Part shown: positions 7,556 to 13,847 of the stretch, one piece after another
Layout of the letters: each line of letters opens with the position of its first letter
How positions within the stretch are numbered: position 1 is the first letter of the stretch
NCBI GenBank assembly: GCA_905235355.1
Contig: CAJOLM010000033.1
Location: 1-16,441, forward strand
Source: an uncultured Elusimicrobiales bacterium
GTDB taxonomy: Bacteria; Elusimicrobiota; Elusimicrobia; Elusimicrobiales; Elusimicrobiaceae
Length of the DNA: 16,441 nt
Direction of reading: 5' to 3'
Program-made: the position numbers and the translations under genes
The notes under the pieces: model-generated
What the model was told of the DNA's origin: nothing
What the model saw: the letters and a program-made list of their open reading frames with translations, nothing else
The model's database searches: none

Positions 7556-8878
7556 TTAAAACCCCCTCATGGCTTGCACATAGGCAAGCAAATCTGCCTC
7601 GGTTTTTGTCTCCGTGACGCAGACGAGCAAGCAGTTTTTGTACTCCTTGCTCCATTGTCCCAAATCATATCCGGCGGCAATACCTTTTTTGGCTAGTTTT
7701 TTAATGACTTGTTTGGCAGGCACTTTTAGCTCCAGCACAAACTCATTGAAAAACGGTGTATTAAATTTCAGCGTGTGGCCATCTGCTTGCAACATCTCTG
7801 CCAAGTGATGTGCTTTTTCTAAATTCAGTTCTGCTACTTCGCGTAGTCCCTCCGGCCCCAGCAGCGTCATGTAAATTACGGCATTTAAGGCACACAACGC
7901 TTCGTTGGAGCAAATGTTGGACGCGGCGCGTTCGCGGCGGATATGCTGCTCGCGCGCTTGCAAAGTAAGCACAAAGCTGCGCTTGCCATTTTTGTCTTTG
8001 GCCATACCCACAATACGTCCGGGCACTTGGCGGACAAATTCTTTTTTGCAAGTAAAAATCCCAAGCCCCGGCCCGCCAAAGTGCATGGCATTTCCCAGTG
8101 GCTGCCCTTCGGCTACCGCAAAATCCGCACCGTATTGGCCCGGCGTATGTACTAGTGAAAGCGCCAGCGGTTTAGCTACTGTGACAAATAGCGCGCCCGC
8201 TTTATGCACGAGCTCACCAATATCTTCTAGCGGCTCTAATTGTCCCAAAAAGTTTGGCCCCGCCACTAGCACGCCCGATACGTCCGGCGTAAGTTGCCGC
8301 TCCAGCGCACCTAAATCCAATGTACCGTCTTTAAGCGGTACTTCTTCCAGTTTCACATCCGGCGTGTGTTTCAAATAAGTTTTAAGCACTTCTTTGTAAT
8401 GCGGATGAAGTCCGGCAGAATATAAAATTTTGCTGCGGTTGTTTACGCGCACACACGCGGCGGCCGCCTCTGCCAGCGCGGTTGCCCCGTCGTAATGGGA
8501 CGCACTGCACACGTCCATATCAAACAATGCGCAAATGCAGCTTTGAAATTCATAAATAGTTTGCAAAGTGCCCTGGCTGGCTTCGGCCTGATAAGGCGTG
8601 TAAGCGGTTAAAAATTCCCCGCGGCTGCTTAAAGCATTAACGGCTGCCGGGATAAAATGTTCCTCACAGCCCGCGCCGATAAAATTAGACAGCGGCTTAT
8701 TTTTCGCGGCTAATTCTTTGATATGGCGCGTCAGCGCGCCTTCGGTCAGCGCAGCGGGCAAATTAATTTGCGGATGTAAAAATTCAGCCGGGATTTGTGC
8801 AAATAGTTCCTGCACACTAGCCGCGCCGATTTTTTGAAGCATTATTTTTTTATCTTCTTCGGTATGGGGCGTAAACAT
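7556..8878 (-). CDS. gcvPA: Glycine dehydrogenase (decarboxylating) subunit 1
   Basis: The 440-residue protein is the N-terminal-type half of the split P protein and works as a complex with GcvPB. Typical stretches are FIGAGCEEHFIPAAV (about 66-80), FLTAYTPYQAEASQGTLQ (about 88-105) and DVCSASHYDGATALAEA. PLP is carried by the partner subunit, so the absence of a PLP lysine motif is expected. The ATG has GAGGA just upstream. The 39-nt gap from gcvH is the largest inside the gcv genes and contains a GC-rich hairpin with a T-run. Confidence 0.94.
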   Translation of the reverse strand: MFTPHTEEDKKIMLQKIGAASVQELFAQIPAEFLHPQINLPAALTEGALTRHIKELAAKNKPLSNFIGAGCEEHFIPAAVNALSSRGEFLTAYTPYQAEASQGTLQTIYEFQSCICALFDMDVCSASHYDGATALAEAAAACVRVNNRSKILYSAGLHPHYKEVLKTYLKHTPDVKLEEVPLKDGTLDLGALERQLTPDVSGVLVAGPNFLGQLEPLEDIGELVHKAGALFVTVAKPLALSLVHTPGQYGADFAVAEGQPLGNAMHFGGPGLGIFTCKKEFVRQVPGRIVGMAKDKNGKRSFVLTLQAREQHIRRERAASNICSNEALCALNAVIYMTLLGPEGLREVAELNLEKAHHLAEMLQADGHTLKFNTPFFNEFVLELKVPAKQVIKKLAKKGIAAGYDLGQWSKEYKNCLLVCVTETKTEADLLAYVQAMRGF

Positions 8879-8888
8879 AAAATCCTCT

Positions 8889-8913
8889 AAAAATCCCCGC
8901 CCGCAGGCGGGGA
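8889..8913 (-). terminator. Terminator-like hairpin between gcvH and gcvPA
   Basis: A perfect 8-bp GC-rich stem, TCCCCGCC (8894-8901) with GGCGGGGA (8906-8913), has a 4-nt loop. Read on the minus strand it is followed immediately by TTTTT. That is the form of an intrinsic terminator, yet it lies inside an otherwise closely packed operon. It may act as a partial terminator or as a 3' end stabiliser for a gcvT-gcvH message. It could also be a palindromic repeat related to the CCCCGA family, but the arms differ. Confidence 0.6.
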
Positions 8914-8917
8914 CAGA

Positions 8918-9298
8918 TTATTTGTCTAAAGTTTCTTTGTAAGTCTTGAGGTCCATCAGCGTGTCATATTCTTCGGGCTTGCTGGCTTTGATTTTGAACA
9001 GCCACCCGTCGCCGTGCGCTTCGCGGTTGACCAAGGCCGGATCGGCATTGACAGCTTCGTTGACTTCCACAATTTCCCCGCTTACAGGCGCGTAAATTTC
9101 GCTGGCGGATTTGACAGATTCAATCACGCAGCAGTTTTGCCCGGCGGTTACTTGCGTGCCGATTTTGGGCAAATCCACAAACACGATATCGCCAATTTCC
9201 TGCTGGGCATATTCACTAATGCCCACGGTGGCTATGCCGTTATCTAAGTAAGCCCATTCATGAGTTTTTACGTATTTGCTAGTTTCTGCGGTATGCAT
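8918..9298 (-). CDS. gcvH: Glycine cleavage system H protein
   Basis: This 126-residue lipoyl carrier protein shuttles the aminomethyl group from P to T and is re-oxidised by the L protein. The lipoyl domain is clear: HEWAYLDNGIATVGIS near the start, GDIVFVDLPKIG, and the modified Lys63 in CVIESVKSASEIYAPVSGEI. The C terminus (GDGWLFKIK) is also typical. AAGGAG, overlapping the gcvT stop codon, sits 5 nt before the ATG. The ligase gene three places downstream is the likely modifying enzyme. Confidence 0.96.
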   Translation of the reverse strand: MHTAETSKYVKTHEWAYLDNGIATVGISEYAQQEIGDIVFVDLPKIGTQVTAGQNCCVIESVKSASEIYAPVSGEIVEVNEAVNADPALVNREAHGDGWLFKIKASKPEEYDTLMDLKTYKETLDK

Positions 9299-9307
9299 AA
9301 TTTCTCC

Positions 9308-10387
9308 TTATACCCGGTTTTGATAAAACGGTGTTTTGATTTTTTTGGCCGGAACTAAGCGGCCGTGAATTTCTATTTCTACTGCGTCTTCTTCCTTCAA
9401 ATCCGTATCGGCATATCCGACGGCAATCCCTTTAAAAAGCGGGGAGTAGGTGCCGCTGGTAAGTAGGCCCTTTTCTACGCCGCCCTTATATACTTTGCAG
9501 CCTTCGCGCGGCACGCCGCCACCTGTAAGCACAAAGCCGGTCAGCTTGCGTTTAAGCCCGGCTGCCTTTTGGGCTGCCAGTGCCTCTTTGCCGATAAAAT
9601 TTTCTTTATCCAGTTTAACGACCCAGCCGCAACCCGCCTCATACGGGCTTTGCGTGCCGGTAGCATCTGTACCGTTAAGCAAATACCCGGCTTCCAGGCG
9701 CAATACGTCGCGCGCGCCCAGCCCGCACGGTTTCACTCCGGCAGCTTTTAAAGCGTCCCACAATTTTACTATCGCCTCACCCGGCAGCATAATTTCCACG
9801 CCGTCTTCGCCAGTATATCCGGTGCGCGTCACATAGCCGTTTGCCCCAAAGAGGCTAATTTCTTTTATAGTAAAACGCGGCATTTCTTGCACGCCTGGAA
9901 TTAGATTAGCCGCTACTTCTACCGCCTTGGGGCCTTGCAAAGCAATCATACCCCAGTTGGCACTGTCATTGGTGATACGCACGTCAAAATTAGTGGCCTG
10001 TTTGGTAAACCAGGCTACGTCCGTATCAATACAGGCCGCGTTGACCACGACCAAAAATTTCTCCGGCGTTAAGCAAAAGGAAATGGCATCATCAATAATA
10101 TGACCCAGCTCATTTACGATATGGGAGTATGTCCCTTTCGCCGGAATATTTTTGATATTATTCGTGTTGATGTATTGCAAAAATTTCCACGCGTCTTTGC
10201 CTTCCACCCACACTTGTCCCATGTGAGAAACATCAAACATACCGGCGGCTTCACGGACCGCCTTATGCTCGGCTAAAATACTGTCAAATTGTACCGGCAG
10301 CAGCCAGCCGTGAAAATCTACCATTTTTCCGCCGGCAGCTTGGCACGCAGCGCACAGCGGTGTTTTTTTCAAATTTTCTGTAGTCAC
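9308..10387 (-). CDS. gcvT: Aminomethyltransferase (T protein)
   Basis: The 359-residue T protein uses tetrahydrofolate to release ammonia from the aminomethyl-lipoyl group on GcvH and gives 5,10-methylene-THF. Typical stretches are VDFHGWLLPVQF, FDVSHMGQV, the NAACIDTDVAWF segment with an Asp at the expected catalytic position, and LRLEAGYLLNGTD. I chose the GTG at 10387: a GGGAGGA lies immediately upstream, whereas an alternative GTG at 10402 would place that site inside the coding region. It is the first gene of the minus-strand run. Confidence 0.92.
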   Translation of the reverse strand: MTTENLKKTPLCAACQAAGGKMVDFHGWLLPVQFDSILAEHKAVREAAGMFDVSHMGQVWVEGKDAWKFLQYINTNNIKNIPAKGTYSHIVNELGHIIDDAISFCLTPEKFLVVVNAACIDTDVAWFTKQATNFDVRITNDSANWGMIALQGPKAVEVAANLIPGVQEMPRFTIKEISLFGANGYVTRTGYTGEDGVEIMLPGEAIVKLWDALKAAGVKPCGLGARDVLRLEAGYLLNGTDATGTQSPYEAGCGWVVKLDKENFIGKEALAAQKAAGLKRKLTGFVLTGGGVPREGCKVYKGGVEKGLLTSGTYSPLFKGIAVGYADTDLKEEDAVEIEIHGRLVPAKKIKTPFYQNRV

Positions 10388-10413
10388 ATTTCCTCCCAAC
10401 ACGCTATATGCTT

Positions 10414-10419
10414 ATTGTA
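10414..10419 (-). promoter_or_regulatory. Possible -10 box for the gcv gene run
   Basis: On the minus strand this reads TACAAT, five of six matches to a sigma-70 -10 box. Transcription would start near 10407, about 20 nt before the gcvT GTG, leaving room for the GGGAGGA site. No convincing -35 box is seen at 16-18 nt, so support is weak. No glycine riboswitch is visible: the distance to the divergent prepilin start is only about 140 nt and the expected aptamer pattern is absent. Confidence 0.35.
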
Positions 10420-10465
10420 TAAAATATGGACCCCAAAAAACCGCCACCTGCCCGCCCAAAAACGC

Positions 10466-10499
10466 TTGACAAATCAAAAAAAAAAACAAAATGTAAGAG
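10466..10499 (+). promoter_or_regulatory. Possible promoter of the intact prepilin gene
   Basis: A consensus -35 TTGACA lies at 10466-10471, followed by an 11-base A-tract at 10475-10486 that is broken near its end by one C. No good -10 box sits at 17 nt (AAATGT). A looser TAAGAG lies at 10494, too far for standard spacing. The -35 match and the position about 60 nt before the ATG suggest a promoter, perhaps with an activator. Confidence 0.35.
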
Positions 10500-10528
10500 T
10501 AGTTAAATTCAAGCAAAGGAATAGTACT

Positions 10529-11005
10529 ATGAAAAAAGCATTTACACTTATTGAACTATTAGTCGTCGTACTCATTATAGGCATCCTGGCTGCTATTGCC
10601 CTGCCGCAATACCGCCTGGCAGTAGCCAACTCACGGCTTACCCAACTAATTATATTAGCCGAATCCGTCAAAACAGCGGAAGAATCTTATTATTTGGCCA
10701 ATGGGGCCTATACCAATGATTTTAATTCATTGGATATTTCATATCCATCTAACGAAAATATCACTATCCACCTCGTATTAAAATCTGCTACCAGTCCGGA
10801 TGGTGTAACAATCAAAGACAACCGGCTTCCCGGCGTCATGCTCTATTTTGGTTATGCACACACAACCTATGGTGATTGGGCTAACAAACGGCGCTGTTAT
10901 GCTAATAAGCTAGAAGCAACAGCTAACAAACTCTGCGCGCAGGCTACCAAACAAACACGGAGCCCCTCCTCCAACAATACGGACTATATATATGATTTCC
11001 TTTGA
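10529..11005 (+). CDS. Type IV prepilin-like protein, short leader
   Basis: The 158-residue protein starts MKKA, then FTLIELLVVVLIIGILAAIA, a class III signal with the peptidase cut between Ala4 and Phe5 and Glu at mature position 5. Ala in place of the common Gly at -1 is shared by all three prepilins here. The rest is a typical pilin or pseudopilin body with a C-terminal Cys pair (CYANKLEATANKLC, x12 between). It would be processed by a prepilin peptidase and assembled into a type IV pilus or a type II-secretion-like pseudopilus; which one cannot be told. The ATG has AAGGA 8 nt upstream. No palindromic repeat interrupts this copy, so it shows the undisturbed gene form. It lies divergent from gcvT and 24 nt before the YgjP-like gene. 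Confidence 0.9.
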   Translation: MKKAFTLIELLVVVLIIGILAAIALPQYRLAVANSRLTQLIILAESVKTAEESYYLANGAYTNDFNSLDISYPSNENITIHLVLKSATSPDGVTIKDNRLPGVMLYFGYAHTTYGDWANKRRCYANKLEATANKLCAQATKQTRSPSSNNTDYIYDFL

Positions 11006-11014
11006 TTTCAAAAC

Positions 11015-11023
11015 TGCTATAAT
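11015..11023 (+). promoter_or_regulatory. Extended -10 promoter giving a leaderless mRNA
   Basis: TGCTATAAT is an exact extended -10 element (TGn plus TATAAT at 11018-11023). Exactly 6 nt separate it from the ATG at 11030, so the first transcribed base should be the A of the start codon. No ribosome binding site lies before the ATG, which agrees with a leaderless transcript. No clear -35 box is seen, as is common for extended -10 promoters. Confidence 0.65.
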
Positions 11024-11029
11024 AGAATT

Positions 11030-11695
11030 ATGGCAGATACAGACAGCGTCGTCAGTGACGTAAAACTATTTATTGAACGGCTGAAAAAAGAAATGCCGGA
11101 AGTGTTCGGCGGTGCCGGAGAAAACGCCGAGACCGAGGCGGGCAAAGTCCTCTACGAGGGCAAGCTTTACCCTGCCCAAGTCCATTTAACCCTCGACCAA
11201 GAAGAAGGCGTGGATTTTACCGAGGAAGTTTTTAATGTTTATTTGCAAACCCCGCAGGCAGACCCCAATACGTTGACCGAAAATTGGCTGCGCGCCAAAG
11301 CCGCCGACGTGCTGAAAGAAAAAACAGCTGAGTGGGCCGCCAAACTGGGCGTGGAGTACAATAATATTGTCATTAAAGACCAGCAGACCCTGTGGGCCAG
11401 CTGCTCTGCCAAAAAAAATATCAATTACACGTACCGCATTATCAAAATGCCGACGGCTATCCGCGATTATTTAATCGTGCATGAGCTGGCGCATTTAGTG
11501 CACATGAATCACGGGGAAGAATATTGGCAGCTGGTCGGCCAGTATTGCCCGGATTATAAGGCACACCGCCGCTGGCTAAATGACAACCGCGGCGCGGTTT
11601 TTGCCCCGCTGGATTTGCAATACACACCGGAGAAAACCGAAAACGAAACTGTCCAAACAGCCCCCGCACCCCAAAACGGGCAGACAAATGCGTAA
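11030..11695 (+). CDS. YgjP/COG1451-type metal-dependent hydrolase
   Basis: The 221-residue protein carries LWASCSAKKNINYTYRIIKM, then HELAHLVHMNHGEEYW (from His151) and CPDYKAHRRWL. This is the signature of the YgjP family (COG1451, once DUF45), with a zinc or other metal bound by HELAH and the His of the following NH. Members were called putative metalloproteases; E. coli YgjP has been described as a UTP pyrophosphatase. Function here is therefore open between a peptidase-like fold and nucleotide hydrolysis. The C-terminal ~30 residues are rich in Gln, Asn and Thr and look disordered. The gene has no ribosome binding site and an extended -10 ends 6 nt before its ATG. The rpsU promoter overlaps its 3' end. 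Confidence 0.78.
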   Translation: MADTDSVVSDVKLFIERLKKEMPEVFGGAGENAETEAGKVLYEGKLYPAQVHLTLDQEEGVDFTEEVFNVYLQTPQADPNTLTENWLRAKAADVLKEKTAEWAAKLGVEYNNIVIKDQQTLWASCSAKKNINYTYRIIKMPTAIRDYLIVHELAHLVHMNHGEEYWQLVGQYCPDYKAHRRWLNDNRGAVFAPLDLQYTPEKTENETVQTAPAPQNGQTNA

Positions 11696-11709
11696 AAGTT
11701 TTATATAAT
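11681..11709 (+). promoter_or_regulatory. Promoter of the rpsU-dnaG-rpoD operon
   Basis: CAGACA (11681-11686; four of six matches to TTGACA) and a perfect TATAAT (11704-11709) are spaced by 17 nt. Transcription would begin near 11716 and leave a ~40-nt leader before rpsU. The -35 lies inside the end of the YgjP-like gene. Confidence 0.65.
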
Positions 11710-11755
11710 GTATGTACTGATTTTTAGCTGGAAACAGAAGGTGGTGAATAAGTAA

Positions 11756-11950
11756 ATGGTTTTTGTGAAAGTCAGAGACGCTGAACACCTGGAAGAAGCA
11801 ATCAAACGTTTCAAACGTGAATGCGAAAAGAACGGCATCCTCAAGGAAATCAAACGCCGCGAGACCTACATGCCGCCCAGCGTGAAACGCAAAATTAAAT
11901 CTCAAGAAGCACAACGCCGCGCGCGCCGTACCAAACGCCGCCGGTATTAA
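11756..11950 (+). CDS. rpsU: Small ribosomal subunit protein bS21
   Basis: This 64-residue, strongly basic protein is bS21, part of the 30S subunit near the mRNA exit and anti-Shine-Dalgarno region. It shows the typical LEEAIKRFKRECEKNGILKEI and RRETYMPPS stretches and an Arg/Lys-rich C terminus (RRARRTKRRRY). AAGGTGGTGA lies about 8 nt before the ATG. It is the first gene of the macromolecular synthesis operon and is separated from dnaG by a terminator, which fits the need for far more bS21 than primase. Confidence 0.96.
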   Translation: MVFVKVRDAEHLEEAIKRFKRECEKNGILKEIKRRETYMPPSVKRKIKSQEAQRRARRTKRRRY

Positions 11951-11967
11951 TACAAGCTGTTTTATAC

Positions 11968-12005
11968 GCAATAGCCCGCGGGGGACCGGGGGCTATTGCT
12001 TTCTT
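11968..12005 (+). terminator. Terminator or attenuator between rpsU and dnaG
   Basis: A perfect 10-bp stem, GCAATAGCCC (11968-11977) with GGGCTATTGC (11990-11999), is followed by TTTCTT. Its position matches the known terminator between rpsU and dnaG in the E. coli operon. The T-run is short and interrupted, so read-through to dnaG and rpoD is expected. Confidence 0.75.
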
Positions 12006-12015
12006 GACGTGTGCG

Positions 12016-12035
12016 CGCGCAGGCGCACCTGCGCG
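12016..12035 (+). other. Second GC-rich hairpin before dnaG
   Basis: CGCGCAGG (12016-12023) and CCTGCGCG (12028-12035) form a perfect 8-bp stem with a 4-nt loop. There is no T-run after it, so it is not a terminator. It could be an RNA-processing or stability element in the rpsU-dnaG spacer, or it may limit dnaG translation, since only a poor ribosome binding site (GGAG, 12 nt away) follows. Confidence 0.5.
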
Positions 12036-12066
12036 TACGATACCCAGACGGAGTTGTAAGCCGTAT

Positions 12067-13830
12067 ATGATACAAGAAAATCTGTCCGAAAAAATCAAAC
12101 AACGCCTAGACATTGTAGAACTGGTGCGCCAGTATGTGCCGCATTTAAAAAAATCCGGCAAAACGTGGAAGGCCTGCTGCCCGTTTCACAAAGAAAAAAC
12201 CCCCTCTTTTACCGTCAGTAGCGAAAAGGGCCTGTACTACTGCTTTGGCTGTCAGGAAGGCGGTGATATTTTTGACTTCCTGATGAAAGCAGAAAATTTA
12301 TCGTTTAATGAAGCGGTGCGCAAACTGGCCGATTTGGCAGGTGTGGAGTATAAACCGCAGGGCAATTTCTCCGCCGCCGAACAGCAGCGCATCAATTTGC
12401 GCAAGACGCTGGATTTTGCCCGTGCGTTTTATCACAAAAAATTAATGAGCGCCGGCGCAGAGGCCGCACGCAATTACGTCAAAGGCCGCGGGCTGACCAA
12501 AGAAACCGTGCAAAAATTTGAACTGGGTTTGGCTAAAAACGAGCCGGGCTTTTTTTGCAAAACCGCCCAGGCCAGCCACTACACTGCGCAGCAGCTCAAA
12601 GAAGCCGGATTGTGTGTGTTAACCGATTACGGGCCGCGCGACTATTTCAGAAACCGCCTGATGTTCCCTATCATCAACCAGCGCGGCGAGACGGTTGGCT
12701 TTGGCGGACGCATTTTGGGTGAAGGGGAACCGAAGTATTTAAACTCGCCGGAGACAGCCGTTTTTAACAAAAGCCAGGTACTGTACGGGCTAAATTTTGC
12801 CGGCCCCGCTATCCGCAAAGCCGGGCGGGCCGTGCTGCTGGAAGGATACATGGACGTAATCGCGTGTCATCAGGCGGGTTTTGAATATACGGTGGCCCCG
12901 CTGGGCACCAGTTTAACGCCCGACCACGCGCGTTTGCTCAAGCGCTACACGGACAATGTGATTGTTCTCTTTGACCCGGACGCCGCCGGGATTAAAGCCG
13001 CTTTGCGCGGGGCACTGATTTTGATTGAACAGGGGCTGTTTGTAAAAGTAGCGTCTTTATCTGACGGACTAGACCCCGACGAATATATTGCCAAATATGG
13101 GCAAGAAGCGTTTGAAAAAGTGCTGGACCAAGCACAAGATTTAATTGAATTTCATACGCGCCTGCAACTGGATTTATATCCGCAGCCTTTGCAGCCGCAA
13201 GCCAAAACGGCCATTGTTAATGAGCTGCTGGAAACCTTGCTCAAGCAGCCGGACCCGATTGTACGGCGGGAGTGGGTAAAATTTATTGCCGAGCGTGTGC
13301 AGGTGGAAGAAGCCTTGGTGTTGGAGCGCGTACGCGAAAAAGAGCGCACCACCAACCGCTTTCAGCAGCGTTTGTCTGCTCAATACACGGCCCCGGCTCC
13401 GGCGAAACAAGCGGCGGAAAAATTTCACGCCGCAGAAGAAAATTTAGTAGGTTGGCTGCTGCGCTTTCCGCAAGAGGCCAACACGTATCAGACCCTGGCT
13501 GAACAATATGACAGCCGGGCCTTGGGGCAACTGCTGCGCGCCGTTTGTCAGGCCGCGGCACAAAATGCAGATCCGGCCGGATTTACCGACCGCGTATGTG
13601 CACTCGCCCCCGAACAAAGCAAGTTGGCTATCCGTCTATCCGTGACGGAGCTGCCCAAAGATTTTCAGGCGCAACGTGATATCGCCGCCGCTGCTAAAGC
13701 GGTAGAAAAAGAGGCACTGCAACGGCAACTTGCCGCCGTGCGCCAACAAATTAAAACTGCCGGAGCCGGACAGGTTCCCGCAGCGCTGCTGGCAAAAATG
13801 ACGCAGCTGCAAAACAAATTAAAAAATTAA
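12067..13830 (+). CDS. dnaG: DNA primase
   Basis: This 587-residue primase makes RNA primers at the replication fork. The N-terminal CHC2 zinc-binding domain has Cys38, His41, Cys59 and Cys62. The RNA polymerase core includes GRGLTKETVQKFELGLA and FGGRILGEGEPKYLNSPET. The Toprim site has Glu259 in EGYMD and the metal-binding DPD at 303-305. The C-terminal ~150 residues are Ala/Gln-rich and helical, as expected for the DnaB-binding part. I chose the ATG at 12067 because MIQENLSEKIKQRLDIVELV aligns with family starts; an upstream extension to 12004 would read through the GC hairpin. The ribosome binding site is weak, as is usual for this gene. rpoD follows after 17 nt. Confidence 0.95.
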   Translation: MIQENLSEKIKQRLDIVELVRQYVPHLKKSGKTWKACCPFHKEKTPSFTVSSEKGLYYCFGCQEGGDIFDFLMKAENLSFNEAVRKLADLAGVEYKPQGNFSAAEQQRINLRKTLDFARAFYHKKLMSAGAEAARNYVKGRGLTKETVQKFELGLAKNEPGFFCKTAQASHYTAQQLKEAGLCVLTDYGPRDYFRNRLMFPIINQRGETVGFGGRILGEGEPKYLNSPETAVFNKSQVLYGLNFAGPAIRKAGRAVLLEGYMDVIACHQAGFEYTVAPLGTSLTPDHARLLKRYTDNVIVLFDPDAAGIKAALRGALILIEQGLFVKVASLSDGLDPDEYIAKYGQEAFEKVLDQAQDLIEFHTRLQLDLYPQPLQPQAKTAIVNELLETLLKQPDPIVRREWVKFIAERVQVEEALVLERVREKERTTNRFQQRLSAQYTAPAPAKQAAEKFHAAEENLVGWLLRFPQEANTYQTLAEQYDSRALGQLLRAVCQAAAQNADPAGFTDRVCALAPEQSKLAIRLSVTELPKDFQAQRDIAAAAKAVEKEALQRQLAAVRQQIKTAGAGQVPAALLAKMTQLQNKLKN

Positions 13831-13847
13831 ACGAGGTACAAAATACT

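Noticed and set aside
10388..10528. Glycine riboswitch upstream of gcvT
   Set aside because: The spacer is only about 140 nt, is shared by divergent genes, and shows none of the expected tandem aptamer pattern; the likely leader is about 20 nt.
12004..12066. N-terminal extension of DnaG by 21 residues
   Set aside because: The frame is open but passes through the GC hairpin, has no better ribosome binding site, and extends past the usual family start.
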